This document shows positions 30,425 to 40,030 of a DNA stretch of 42,408 bases, piece after piece. Source of the stretch: Chara braunii (Eukaryota; Streptophyta; Charophyceae; Charales; Characeae); the NCBI GenBank assembly GCA_003427395.1, contig BFEA01000167.1, positions 1,453,101 to 1,495,508 of the forward strand. Direction: 5' to 3'. The stretch's first letter is position 1. Every line of letters starts with the position of its first letter. Under the pieces are notes generated by a model. That model ran no database searches, was not told the DNA's origin, and worked only from the letters and a program-made list of their open reading frames with translations. A program made the translations under genes and the position numbers.

Positions 30425-31761
30425 AAGTTTGAACCACTCCGCTGGTTCCTTCGCAATAGTCGTTTGGTGCTTCATTGGGAAATGACGGGGCCGTGATAAT
30501 GCTTGTGCGTTGGTGTATAGGCAGCCCTAAGTCATGAGGGCGCGCCTGGAAGGCTATGCGGTTACAGAGGGGTGCACATTGGATGGTGAGAGCTTGCTGA
30601 CGTGGCAATTTAAGCCGAGGTGGAACTGCATTGCATTGTGGGTTGTGCCGAGGCATGGACTGGTCATCATAAATGCACGACATGTTACTGGTGAGAAATT
30701 TGTGGTTGGGGCCAGCATTATGAGGTACGTTGCTCCTTACCTTATCTACCCTCGTTGTTGCTTCTTACCGTGAGGAAGCGAGTCTTGTCTTGAAAGTCCT
30801 CTCATTGTGAGGTGTCGCGAGCGCTCAACCTTGAGAGTCAACATTCTTCCTAGGGAGCAAGCTGGTGGGAGACGGGCGTTGCCTCTGAAGGGCACTTGAT
30901 GAAGCACTCGGATCACGGTCACCATGCCAACCTACTGGGACTATTACACGCGTGCTTTGCCGCTTGTCCTTTGGTCTGTTTGCTGCGCTGTAGAGGTCAT
31001 GTTGGGCAGGCCAGCCCTATGAGGGAGAGACGCGTACCGAACCTTCTATAAAGAGACTCTGGCGGGGATATACGACTCACGCTGTACGGGAGTATAAAAA
31101 TAGTATGGACGGGGCTGGCCGGTCTGGTACTGACTTGGGCCACAGGGTTGGGCCGATTGCACGCCTTTAGAGACGCCGTTTGAACCGGAGCTACAGGACG
31201 CCGACACAAAGTGACTACTCAAGAGGGATATAGGGGGAGTGAAGATTCCAGTAATTGCTCGATTGTTCAATATTGTAATATGTCCATTCAGCATGCATTT
31301 CAACAAACGGTTTTATTTTTATTTTTGATTAGTTAGCTGTGACGGAGTGCTAACAGCTAACAACCTGTTGCAAATAGACTACTTGTCTATTCTTGCAGCA
31401 AGCATCTGTTTCAGACTAGTCAAAAGTAAGAGTAGAATTGTTTGCAGGGGTCTGAAACTATCTGCTGTTACCGCTTGACGGCTTCCTGATAAATCTGGAC
31501 CGTATAATTAATTTTATTTGTTAAGCGGTTGGGTGCCACGCTGCGGTAGGTCCCATTGAGGACACTATTTCAGAATGCATACCACGTGTAGCTTTGGGGT
31601 GAAGATGACAGTGAGGTTGAGACACATAGACTAGGATGAGGGAAGGATTGCCCGTGGACAGACACTTTGTCGGCCGACCACTTGCTTGGTGTTAAGGACC
31701 AGGGGAGGAAAGAAGACAACAGAGAGCAGCTGAGGAGAGTAGGGTCTCGCAAAAGATACGG
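30425..31761. other. Non-coding leader of the decayed element
   Basis: No coding region was recognised between the primer-binding site and the gag-like frame. Long untranslated leaders are usual in large LTR elements. Confidence 0.4.
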
Positions 31762-32690
31762 GTGGCAGCAGCCAACGCAGTGATGGTAGTTGTAGCAGCA
31801 GCGTATGTTAGAGCCAAGGCCGAGGCAGCAAAAACGACCGTTTCTGCAATGTCCCAGTTCTCTTCCCAGGCCTCTTTGATAGGTGTTAGTCAGGGCATAT
31901 CAAAGTCTTTCACTAGTCAGTCGGTTGGCGTGCAAGACCGCCAGCAACAACCCTTGTCAGTGGAGGACGTTGAGATTAGAGAAATGGATCCCCTTCGCAC
32001 AGAGTTACAATGTCAGGTATAGGAGGTCGAGGATAGACGAGACAGAGCTAGAAGAAAAAGGCATGGACTAGAGGTGAGGGAGGTAGAACTAAATAGGGTA
32101 GAAACTTTGGATGTGGAAGCCCCTAATGAGCGGGCACTTCGGTCCAGTCAGTATGAATGAAGTACAGACCGTGTATTAGGGAGTGCTGGCCACATTGATA
32201 GCTGACCAGGATTAAATTTTGGCTGCGCAGAGCGGCCCCAAGCCTGCGGTGAGCCCTGCGCAACCCGTTGTAGTTCCTCCAGCGGTGACCTGTGCGTCCG
32301 TGTTATTGCTACCTATGAGAGGTCTCGTTGACCTCAGTACGACATATTCCAGGAGGCGGTTCATCAGTACGTAGTAGTTGCAGACTCCAGGATCCGTGTC
32401 ATTTGTCCCCATATCAACTGCTGTAACTACAGTGCGGCAGCCGGGCCAGCGGCTTGTGCAGCATGTTAGGCAACCTGTTCCGCCGGTTCAGTCACCGGTG
32501 CAACAGGCACAAGTGGTTGGTCCACAGCCAGAGACGCCTCTAAACAAGGGAGAAAACGTTGTTGTAGCAAGGTAGTTGGATGGGTAAGCACAGGGCGATG
32601 GGCACAACCTTGATCTTGATTCTTGGGCAATGGCCAGGTGTCTTGATCAGTTTCTATTGTCAAGGGAAGAGATGAGACAAGAATGCCGTT
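31762..32690 (+). pseudogene. Gag-like region of decayed LTR element
   Basis: The first open frame (86 codons) is Ala/Val/Gln-rich and ends at a TAG. The same frame then continues as a charged, helix-prone stretch (EVEDRRDRARRKRHGLEVRE). After a frame change near 32150, a Gln/Pro-rich section follows (RQPVPPVQSPVQQAQVVG). Several stops are TAG or TAA in a Gln-rich context, including two adjacent TAGs at about 32372-32377. Overall composition resembles the N-terminal and middle part of plant gag proteins, but no zinc knuckle was found. Confidence 0.4.
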
Positions 32691-33088
32691 AGGTACGACT
32701 TGCTACTCATAAGTTCTCCAACTAGTTGTGCTGTCGGGGCGCTGCACGATAACCCTGTTCGCTTCGCTTCTCACATTAGATGTTTACCTACTGGAGTAGG
32801 AAGTGAGTCCAACTAGGCTACATACGATTCTTCTTTTCCTAAACAGTTAAGGCTTGGACTACGAGGCCGAGCTAGGTAACACGAGTGAGGGCTTGGATGA
32901 TAGGAGGAAGAAGAAGCCACCCTAGGATCGACGGAAGGACGATACTGGGGTACAGACAGAGCGAGTAGGCGGCCATGAAACCAGAGGGAGGACTGTTGGC
33001 CGTTTGTAGTTAGGCTGAGGCGACTGGTGTGCGGAGCGACTGGTATGCGGAAGGGCAACCAATCTAGGAGTCAAGGGAGAGGTCCTAC

Positions 33089-33357
33089 TCTGTCTATGAG
33101 GATGAGAGGGTCTTGGATGTGCGGATAGACCGACTTGTAATGGGCACCAGCAAAGTGTATGGCATGAATGGCCAAACCAAGGCGAAGGGTCGAGTCCACT
33201 TGGGCACCACGGGGATGCAGCCTGAACAGGTGTGAGGCACCCCCAACCCAAGGAAGCACTGCGAGCACTTCCTTGGGAAGCACATCTGGCCTGCAGAAGT
33301 AGTAGCCGCTTCTGCTTTTGTTGAGGTGGTGGAATCCCTTACCATCTCAAAAGACGG
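33089..33357 (+). pseudogene. Unrecognised coding-like remnant
   Basis: One frame reads coherently for about 90 codons with a single TGA (near 33228). It contains VYEDERVLDVRIDRLVMG and GKHIWPAEVVAASAFVEV. No family is recognised. Its position inside the decayed LTR element suggests a pol or gag remnant. Confidence 0.3.
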
Positions 33358-33570
33358 CCAAGGTTACTGACTCCTTAGTCACCCCGCCGGCACATCTGGA
33401 CCACATGAAGCTCTATTCATGAGGTTTGTCTGAGTCCTTAGAGGAGCTAGATGGTGACCAAGTGAAAGGTTCCAAGGATCTAGTAGACAACAATGTAGGT
33501 GGCCATGGGACTCACAAACATTGTTCTACCTAAGACTACACTAGTCGCATTTGTATGATAAGTCTGCACA

Positions 33571-33813
33571 TTGGGACCGTGCGCATGGACTTTCTTGTTA
33601 GGACACCCGCTGCCGAGGGGATCTCGATTGAGACGTTTCACATGCTTCTGTTGCACCGTCCGTGGCTTGGCTCGCACCTTATACACCACTCAATTCTCCA
33701 TTGTTGCATATAGTTACTCGTTGTTTGATTTGCTGTATGGTCATGGAGCTGGTCAAATTGGCCTCGTATGCAGTCTGATCAGATGGAGTCGCTGGATCAA
33801 ACCTCTCAAGTGA
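33571..33813 (+). pseudogene. Possible integrase core remnant
   Basis: The open frame contains SYSLFDLLYGHGAG, which resembles the SPF-x-LLYG stretch near the end of the Ty3/gypsy integrase core, preceded by TLYTTQFSIVAYS where the family has a Tyr/Asn-rich helix. There is no catalytic triad. The resemblance is short, so this is a weak call. Confidence 0.3.
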
Positions 33814-33850
33814 AATTGTTTTTGAACTTTTTTTATTTGTTTGATGTTCT

Positions 33851-34139
33851 CTAGTCCAAATGTAATGTCGCTCCAGCTAGGAGTTCTACCTTCTCTTCTT
33901 TGAGATTTTCAATTTGTTTCTTTCTTTGAGTTCATTTTCAATGCCCGTGGGAAAGGGAAGAGAAAGAAAAGAGAAAAAGAGAAAAGGAAGAGTAGGAAAG
34001 TGACGGTCTGGGGAGGATAAGGACTGGGAAATGGAGCGTTCGTCTAAGCAAAAAGGGGAGTGTACCCCTCGAGAGTCTGATAGAGTGCTTTGTTGGTTGG
34101 CATCTCTCTAACCCACCTGTCATCAGTAACGGTCCGAAA
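33851..34139. other. Leader upstream of chromovirus gag
   Basis: It contains a long purine tract (about 33945-33995, GGGAAAGGGAAGAGAAAG type). No 5' LTR related to the 3' LTR at 39540 and no primer-binding site were found here, so the element's 5' end is lost or rearranged. Confidence 0.5.
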
Positions 34140-35170
34140 ATGGCCCAGCGACAGCTAACCTTGACGCAATGGCAGATCCTGTTGAATGCGTATCTACAGA
34201 TACTCTTAGAGGGTGCTCTTAAAAGAGGACAGAAGTTAGAGAAAGAGAGGAAGGAGTTGTTGTTGAAAAGTCAGTTGTCCATCTTAGAAATTGTTCCCTC
34301 GCTGAGCAAAGAACAATGTGGGGAAGAACTGCAGCCTATCCTCAACGCTATCGTTCAAGCTTGGGGCCTTGAGGATCATACCGCTTAGCTTTCTGAAGTC
34401 CTCGCAACATTACAAAAACTTTAGGAGGATTTGCATGATATGACCAGCAAGTACCGTGACTTGATGTTGGCAGTTGCTGCACTGCGTCGGGCCCTAGTGG
34501 CCAACCCTCTTCCTCTACCCCCTGGTTTTGGAGCTGCTATTGAAACTACTCTTGCCCCTTATACCATATCTACTTCTACTTCTTCTTCTTCTTTGAGTGT
34601 GATGGCAAACCCTTCGGGACCTGCAGCACGTGCAGATTCCGTTGTTGCTATAACAAGCGACAATGAAGGAAATCATGCAACTGCTACAGCCCCAAAATCA
34701 GAACCAACAGGTGCTGGTCCCAGTTACGCTGATTCCTATGTGGATCGAAAGACATTGTAGATACCGTCTAAGTATGACGACAAGGAAGACGTTGAATCCT
34801 GGATCAGCTCCATGAGGGCTTACTTTGAGGTTCTGGGAACTCGTTCAGAGACGCAGTCCGTGATCATGGGAATGAATGTCGAGCCCGTTGTACGAGGCTT
34901 CATAGAAGTCCAGGCTATGCAAGCTGGAGTCCTAAAGATAGATTTGACACAGTGGCTTAAAGCCACTCCCGTTGCCACGCTCGAGGAACTCTTGATTAAA
35001 CAATATATCTCCGGTTGCCACCCTCGAGGAACTCTTGATTAAATAATATATGGATCCACATGCTGTTGCAAGAGCAAGGAGCGAACTTGACAATATCAAG
35101 CGCAGCAAGTGGTCGAGCTCCATGAAAAGGCTTCAAACCTACCTTAGCAAGATGTTGCCACCCCGGGATT
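34140..35170 (+). pseudogene. Chromovirus gag
   Basis: Gag forms the intracellular capsid-like particle. One frame runs from ATG 34140 through three TAG stops (34386, 34422, 34758). Before the capsid region there is a Ser/Thr-rich linker. The capsid-like core reads SKYDDKEDVESWISSMRAYFE and continues to the LEELLIKQY region. A 43-bp tandem duplication (34971 and 35014) shifts the frame. After it, the frame continues with YMDPHAVARARSELDNIKRS to about 35160, the C-terminal helices of retrotransposon gag. The duplicated copies differ at one informative codon, CAA (35001) versus TAA (35044). Confidence 0.82.
34971..35056. repeat. 43-bp tandem duplication inside gag
   Basis: GTTGCCACGCTCGAGG and GTTGCCACCCTCGAGG start two adjacent units. 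The unit length is not a multiple of three, so the duplication by itself breaks the gag frame. Confidence 0.92.
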
Positions 35171-35767
35171 AGAAATGAATGACCAATCTTACTTAAAGGT
35201 AGTGAGCGATTCCCACTACCTTTACAAATCGCCTAGGCAGGGACTTCATTGGATACACTGACTGCTTCACCTTAATGAACGACATTGTCCGTCTCGAGGC
35301 GGTAGACCTCGTTTCCACAACAGGCATCAAAAAGCCCATGGGCAGCAGGCGGTTTTGAGGCAGCAACTGTTTTGTTGTGCATGACCTGTTGGAGGCTGAA
35401 GAGGAGGCCTATACTGATGGCCCGATTCTTGGTGACGACCAAGAACATGACGCTGATACCTGTTCCTCGTCAGCCCATGAGTGTGATGCAAATCACCAAG
35501 AAGAAAATCTTACTGCCTTTTAAAAAGACTGCCAATACAAAGGGGCCAAATAGGAATTCAGGGAAGAACTTTTGTCCAACTTCCCAAGGGACTCAAAATC
35601 TCGGCGAAACCGGAGGATGTAACCACCAAACCTTGGGTTGACGTCAAGATGACTGAAAATGATTGGACGATTAGGCTTAAGAAAGGGTTATGTCTGCATT
35701 GCCTGAAACCCAACCACAAAGTACAAGATTGTTATAGGCTGTAAGGAAACGAGAATCGGGCGCAGAG
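35171..35767 (+). pseudogene. Gag C-terminus with CCHC zinc knuckle
   Basis: A perfect C-x2-C-x4-H-x4-C knuckle, CLHCLKPNHKVQDC, is encoded at 35691-35732. Such knuckles bind the element's RNA for packaging. The sequence between the capsid region and the knuckle is frameshifted. An acidic reading (EEEAYTDGPILGDDQEHDADT, about 35400-35460) suggests the original linker. A stop follows soon after the knuckle. Confidence 0.72.
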
Positions 35768-36430
35768 TTGACATCAACATCCTGTACGGCAAGGGAGGTT
35801 GAACCTAATGCAGATCAGCAATCCTCTCATGAAGCCCCATCGCCTGCTGATTCTAAGGCTAAAGTTTGTCATGCTTTGTATGTTGAGCCTTCGGAGGAGT
35901 CTAAGACGGTCGACTTTCACTATCACTTGGAGCATTGCGCTGAGATGAAACATCAGCGTGCTCAAGGGACAGTGAAGTTAATCTTCTCCAGACTTCTCAT
36001 AAACCATCGATATCTCCGTGTCTTAATTGATTGTGGTGCTACGACTAATTTCATGCCACCGCACGAGATACAAAAAATGGGCTTGGGGATGAAGCAAGTG
36101 GCTTTGAAGAACCCTAGCTGGACTTTAGTAGGCACATATATGCATGCAGTCAAAGGTGTGCGCACTACCTTTGACAAGGACAAGACAGTCACCCACGCAT
36201 TGAACTTCTATGTCCTTGAGAAGTGTTCGTTCGACGTAGTCCTTGGCTTGGGCTGACTGCAGTTCCAATGCGAATGGACCAAGTGGAAGGAGCCACTTTT
36301 CATGGTCAAAGATATTCAAGGGGACGAGCTTCCCGTCCTCTTGGATGAGAAGCACGAGTTCCTAGTGACTTTTCTCAATGCTATGCAGTTCTGCAAGAAG
36401 TGGCGCAAACACAAAGTCCTTGGCTAGTAC
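35768..36430 (+). pseudogene. Chromovirus aspartic protease
   Basis: The retroviral-type aspartic protease cleaves the polyprotein. The active-site segment reads VLIDCGATTNFM (Asp at 36029-36031). The family normally has Ser or Thr where Cys stands, so activity is doubtful. The C-terminal hallmark FDVVLGLG is followed by a TGA (36254-36256) where the family usually has Trp, and reading on gives LQFQCEWTKWKEPLF in the same frame. The length and spacing fit a complete domain. Confidence 0.8.
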
Positions 36431-36549
36431 TAGTACTGCTTTATCTAATGAATCTACTTCTAGCACTTCTACTTCTCTACCTACCCCTAGTCCAAATGAC
36501 TCTACTTCATATTTGGTCGCCTCTATTCGTAATCTGCGACTTGATCTAG

Positions 36550-37456
36550 GTGATCCTTTTGCCGATCCTCCGGCCCCCACCGGTCCCAACAAGCATTCAA
36601 AACCTGCTCGACCGATTTTCGGAAGTTTTGGCCGAACCACGTGGAGTTCCCACGCGATCGGTCCGACACACGATCAAGTTGGTCGAAGGTGTTGTTCCTC
36701 CAAAGGGCTGTGTATACCGAATGGAATCTAGCGAGTTGGAGGAACTCCGAAAACAAATCGATGAGATGATCGACAAGGGATTGATTAAACCTAGCGAATT
36801 TGAATTTGGTGCACGTGTTTTGTTTATCCCAAAGAAAAGAGACAAACTCCGCATGTGTATTGATTATCACGGTCTAAACCGCATCACGAGAAATAATGCA
36901 TACCCATTGCCACACAGAGATGATTTGCTTGATGCTGCAGGTGGGTGAAAGGTCTTCTCCAAGATCGACCTCAAATCTGGGTACCACTAGATTGAAGTCG
37001 ATCATGCGGACCAACACAAGACTGTTCAAAACACGCGATGAGCTTTACGAATTTACCGTAATGGCCTTCGGTCTGACGAACGCACCGACCACCTTTCAAA
37101 GCCTTATGGACAAGGGCCTCCGCGAACATATTGATCAGTTTGTGGTGGTGTATCTTAATGATATTTTGATCTTGAGCAAATCCATCGAAAAACACATAAA
37201 GCACCTTGAGGAAGTGTTTACCATCCTTAAAAAAACGCAACGCCATCTCACCTTAGAGAAACCTGAGTTTGGGAGGGATAGCATCATCTATCTTGGGCAT
37301 CGATTGTCTGTTGCAGCTCTAGAGCCCGAGGCAACCAAGGTTGAGGTCATACGTGACTGGACTGAACCCGCAAACATCCACGAATTGCGTTCGTTTCTTG
37401 GTCTTGCATCATACTATCGGAAGTTTGTGCCCCGATTCTCTATTGTTGCGTGCTAG
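36550..37456 (+). pseudogene. Chromovirus reverse transcriptase
   Basis: The RT copies element RNA into DNA. Standard Ty3 motifs follow in order: GLIKPSEFEFGARVLFIPKK, KLRMCIDYHGLNRITRNNAY, FSKIDLKSGYH, FTVMAFGLTNAPTTFQ, the catalytic box, and YLGHRLS with LRSFLGLASYYRKFV. The catalytic box reads YLND (37151-37162): the first of the two aspartates is Asn, a one-base G-to-A change that should abolish activity. Stops at 36946 (TGA), 36988 (TAG) and 37454 (TAG), plus a frameshift near 37020, add further damage. Confidence 0.93.
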
Positions 37457-37950
37457 TTGTTCCGATTAACAAGTAAGAACGTATCTTACACGTGGGATGC
37501 AACATGTGAGACCGCATTTTAAACCTTGAAAGAGGCCTTGGTAAGTTACCCTGTACTCCGCATTGCAGATTCCAAACTAACATTCGTAGTTAATACAGAT
37601 GCGACCTAGTATGGGATTGGCGCATTGCTGCAACTAGATGACTGCGATAATTTGCGACCGCTCGAGTATTACAACAAACGCATGCCCAACAAAAAGGTAG
37701 CTACTTCCACCTACATGCGCGAGCTCTATGCTTTGCGTATGGCTTTGGACCACTGGAAGCATTATCTATTGGGACGCCACTTCAAAGTGTTCTCAGAACA
37801 CGAGACTTTGAAGTGGGTCAAAGAACAAACCACCTTGTCCCCTACATTAACTCGCTGGTTCTATGAGATCGACATTTTTTATTTTGAACTAAAACACAAA
37901 AAGGGCTCTTATAATTGAGTTGCTGATGCATTGTCTCGCCACCCCGAGTA
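37457..37950 (+). pseudogene. Chromovirus RNase H
   Basis: It is in frame with the end of the RT. The domain shows NTDAT, YGIGALLQ, RPLEYYNKRM, TYMRELYALRMALDHWKHYLL and HETLKWVKEQTTLS. Stops are at 37520 (TAA), 37607 (TAG) and 37916 (TGA). The third acidic position reads Glu in SEHETL where Asp is usual. The linker to integrase (VADALSRHPEYM) is intact in sequence. Confidence 0.88.
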
Positions 37951-39060
37951 CATGACTTACCTTGTGAACTCCTATGACCTCAGGAAGAAACTGAAGGAGG
38001 AGATCGTAGAGCACACTGCCAAGGATACGGACCTTAGTCCAATCGTTAAGCAATTGCGGGTTGACCCCATCAGTCAGCGTGATTTTCACGAATATGGAGA
38101 ACTGGTATTCTGACGCTATGGAAATAATGTCCGTTTGTTTTTACACAACCATGAGCCTCTCTGCACACACTTTTTGGACTTGGCTCACGGCCGGAGTGGA
38201 CACTTCGGGCATGGCGAAAACGTACGGAAACATATTGAGACAATTTGAATGGCCTGGTATAAAAGGATTTGCCAAAGAGTTTGTGGCCGAGTGTCAAGTC
38301 TATCAACGGATCAAACCATCCAGACAAAAGACCATGGGGCTACTTACACCTCTTCCCATTCCGGATGGTCCCGGGGAGTCTGTCTCTATCAACTTCACAA
38401 ACATGTTGTTGATCGCTTTTCTAAATTCCTCCCTTGCCATCTCATGCCCCAACTAAAGTTGTGATCCGTGAGTTCGAACAGAAGTACATTCTGCTGTTCA
38501 AAACCTCGAAAACTCTTGTGAGTGAACGAGACCCGCGCTTCATAAGTATTGAATGGAAGGACTTCATGTCCCAACTCCCTGGCCTCAGACTATGCAAGAC
38601 ATCTAGACGACATCCTGAAGCCAATGGTTTGGCTGAGGAGATCAACCAGATTGTGTTCCAACTTCCTTGCGCTTTAATCATTTCGGATTAGGAAACGTGG
38701 GATGAAGAGTTGTATTCAGTCAAGGGGTTGTACAACAACTCCATCCATTCTTCCACCGGCACGACGCCGAATAGGCTGCATTATAGTTGGCAGATTCGTA
38801 ATCCACTCTCCTACTTATTCTCTGAACAGCCAGCTGGTTTAACGCCCGGCAGGCCTGGCTTTAGTGCCAAGTGTGATCGCTTGCTCAAAGTTGCCATTTC
38901 AACAATGACCAAGCGACAACACTCAATGATCCATCATGCGAACAAAAAACGCCAACCTTCAGATATTAAAGTGGGAAGTTATGTCTGGGACAAGATGTTT
39001 GAATTCTCAAAAGAAGAGGGAGTGTCACACAAACTTCTCCCGCTCTATTACGGGCCGTAG
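37951..39060 (+). pseudogene. Chromovirus integrase
   Basis: The zinc-binding region is present but damaged: HFGHGENVRKHI, then ECQVYQR, where the second Cys of the CxxC pair is Tyr (38302-38304). The first catalytic Asp is Asn (SINFTNM, 38391-38393). The second Asp (SERDPRF) and the Glu (GLAEEINQ) remain. About 10-20 residues between NML and VVDRFSKFL appear deleted, with a frameshift. Further stops occur at 38111 (TGA) and 38689 (TAG). The GPF/Y module ends at a TAG (39058) where Trp is usual. Confidence 0.88.
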
Positions 39061-39527
39061 GAAGTTCTAGATGTGATTGGCAAGGATGGGTTCGGCCCGT
39101 CATACACAGTTGTTGTGCCTTCTCATCTGCACACATACCCCGTCGTTCATGCATCAAAACTGTGTATACACCGTGATGCTAAGTCAGTCGAGTATCGTGA
39201 AGACATGATTCCTTGTGCAATCAATGGTGGTTATGAGATCGATAGAATCGAACAACACGTAGGGAAGGGACGTAACAGACAGTACCAGGTTCATTTTATG
39301 TATCACCCATTGGACGATCTCTACTGGATCTCCAAGAAGGAATTGCTGCGCAGCGCACCTCGCGTTGTTAAAGCCTACGAGCGACAAATCGCCTCTAGTG
39401 TTGTATCTAAAATCTCTGCCAAGCTCACTGCTACAGAGTACTCTCGAAATCTCTTTGCTTTGTTTGCTTACGATGCGTTTGTCGGGGACTCAAAATTGAG
39501 TTACTCGCTCGAAGGGACCTCTCTCTT
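39061..39527 (+). pseudogene. Integrase C-terminus and chromodomain
   Basis: It begins with the end of the GPF/Y module (SYTVVVPSHLHTYPVVHASKL). A chromodomain follows: YEIDRIEQHVGKGRNRQYQV, then HPLDDLYWISKKELLRSAPR and VVKAYERQI. This open stretch of about 150 codons is the least damaged part of the element. It ends near the polypurine tract, and the formal stop lies 10 bp inside the LTR. The chromodomain is related to, but clearly different from, that at 5122-5412. Confidence 0.88.
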
Positions 39528-39536
39528 AAGGGGGGG
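39528..39536 (+). promoter_or_regulatory. Polypurine tract
   Basis: AAGGGGGGG lies three bases before the LTR start TGTAATG and is the expected primer for plus-strand DNA synthesis. Confidence 0.8.
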
Positions 39537-39539
39537 TAG

Positions 39540-40030
39540 TGTAATGACCTGACCAAACACGAACTGAAACACACAACTAATTTTTGAGTTTTGCTCATGG
39601 ATTGAATGCCTTGCTGAGTTCCCCGCTTGCTACTGAGTTCTCTAAGTCTGTGTGTGTGCACGCTTGTTGGTCTGCATGTATGTTTGAGTGCTTATCGACT
39701 TGTGTGTGTGTGTGACCCGCAAGGGCACTTGTTCGGTCATTGGGCCGAAAGGGTAGGTACTTACCTGTGGCCGTGACATTTAGGATTGCAGCGGGGAAAA
39801 CACTCAAGTGGTGGGGAAAGAGGCCCATGACACTTGGAAGCAGTGGGAAACACTCAAGTAGCAGGTGTGCCGGTTAGAGGTAGATGCGTCGGGTCTAGGC
39901 TAGGTCTAGGCTAGGTCTAGGCTAGGTCTAGGCGGGTACCAGTCCAAGTAGCCGGGTCTAGGCTAGGTCTAGGCGGGTACCAGTCCAAGTAGCCGGGTCT
40001 AGGCTAGGTCTAGGCGGGTACCAGTCCAAC
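39540..40030 (+). mobile_element. 3' LTR of chromovirus, 3' end diverged
   Basis: It starts with TGTAATGACC immediately after the polypurine tract and aligns with the isolated LTR at 22526 for most of its first 300 bp. The two diverge after the tandem expansion near 39885-40030. Sequence beyond about 40030 no longer matches, so this LTR is truncated or rearranged. Confidence 0.82.
39885..40030. repeat. Nested minisatellite inside the LTR
   Basis: An 11-bp unit, GGTCTAGGCTA, repeats about four times and then passes into a 41-bp higher-order unit (containing GCGGGTACCAGTCCAA and GTAGCCGGGTCTAGG) with landmarks at 39933, 39974 and 40015. The isolated LTR at 22.9 kb has a single copy of the corresponding sequence. 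Confidence 0.93.

Larger units (their letters stand above)
30413..33850 (+). mobile_element. Badly decayed LTR retrotransposon
   Basis: It starts at the primer-binding site and includes a Gln/Pro-rich gag-like region (31762-32690) with many in-frame TAG/TAA stops. It may also include an integrase-like remnant near 33650-33810. No protease or RT signature was readable. It could be a non-autonomous gag-only element, or a full element decayed beyond recognition. The 3' boundary is a guess: the next element's gag begins at 34140. Confidence 0.45.
34140..40030 (+). mobile_element. Near-complete but dead Ty3/gypsy chromovirus
   Basis: In order: gag with a CCHC knuckle, protease, reverse transcriptase, RNase H, integrase, chromodomain, polypurine tract and 3' LTR. 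The 5' LTR is not in the expected place. At least 13 premature stops, several frameshifts and loss of catalytic aspartates in RT and integrase show that it cannot be autonomous. The isolated LTR at 22526 belongs to the same or a sister family. Confidence 0.93.

Noticed and set aside
33370-33430. Possible integrase C-terminal motif (PAHLDHMKLYS)
   Set aside because: The match is short, and it lies upstream of the possible integrase core at 33.65 kb, which is the wrong order for one element.
34140-39540. Nuclear code with TAG/TAA read as Gln, as in some ulvophyte algae
   Set aside because: Several stops are TGA or TAG at Trp positions, catalytic residues are lost by the same kind of transition, and frameshifts are present. 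Decay explains all of them. Host housekeeping genes would settle it.
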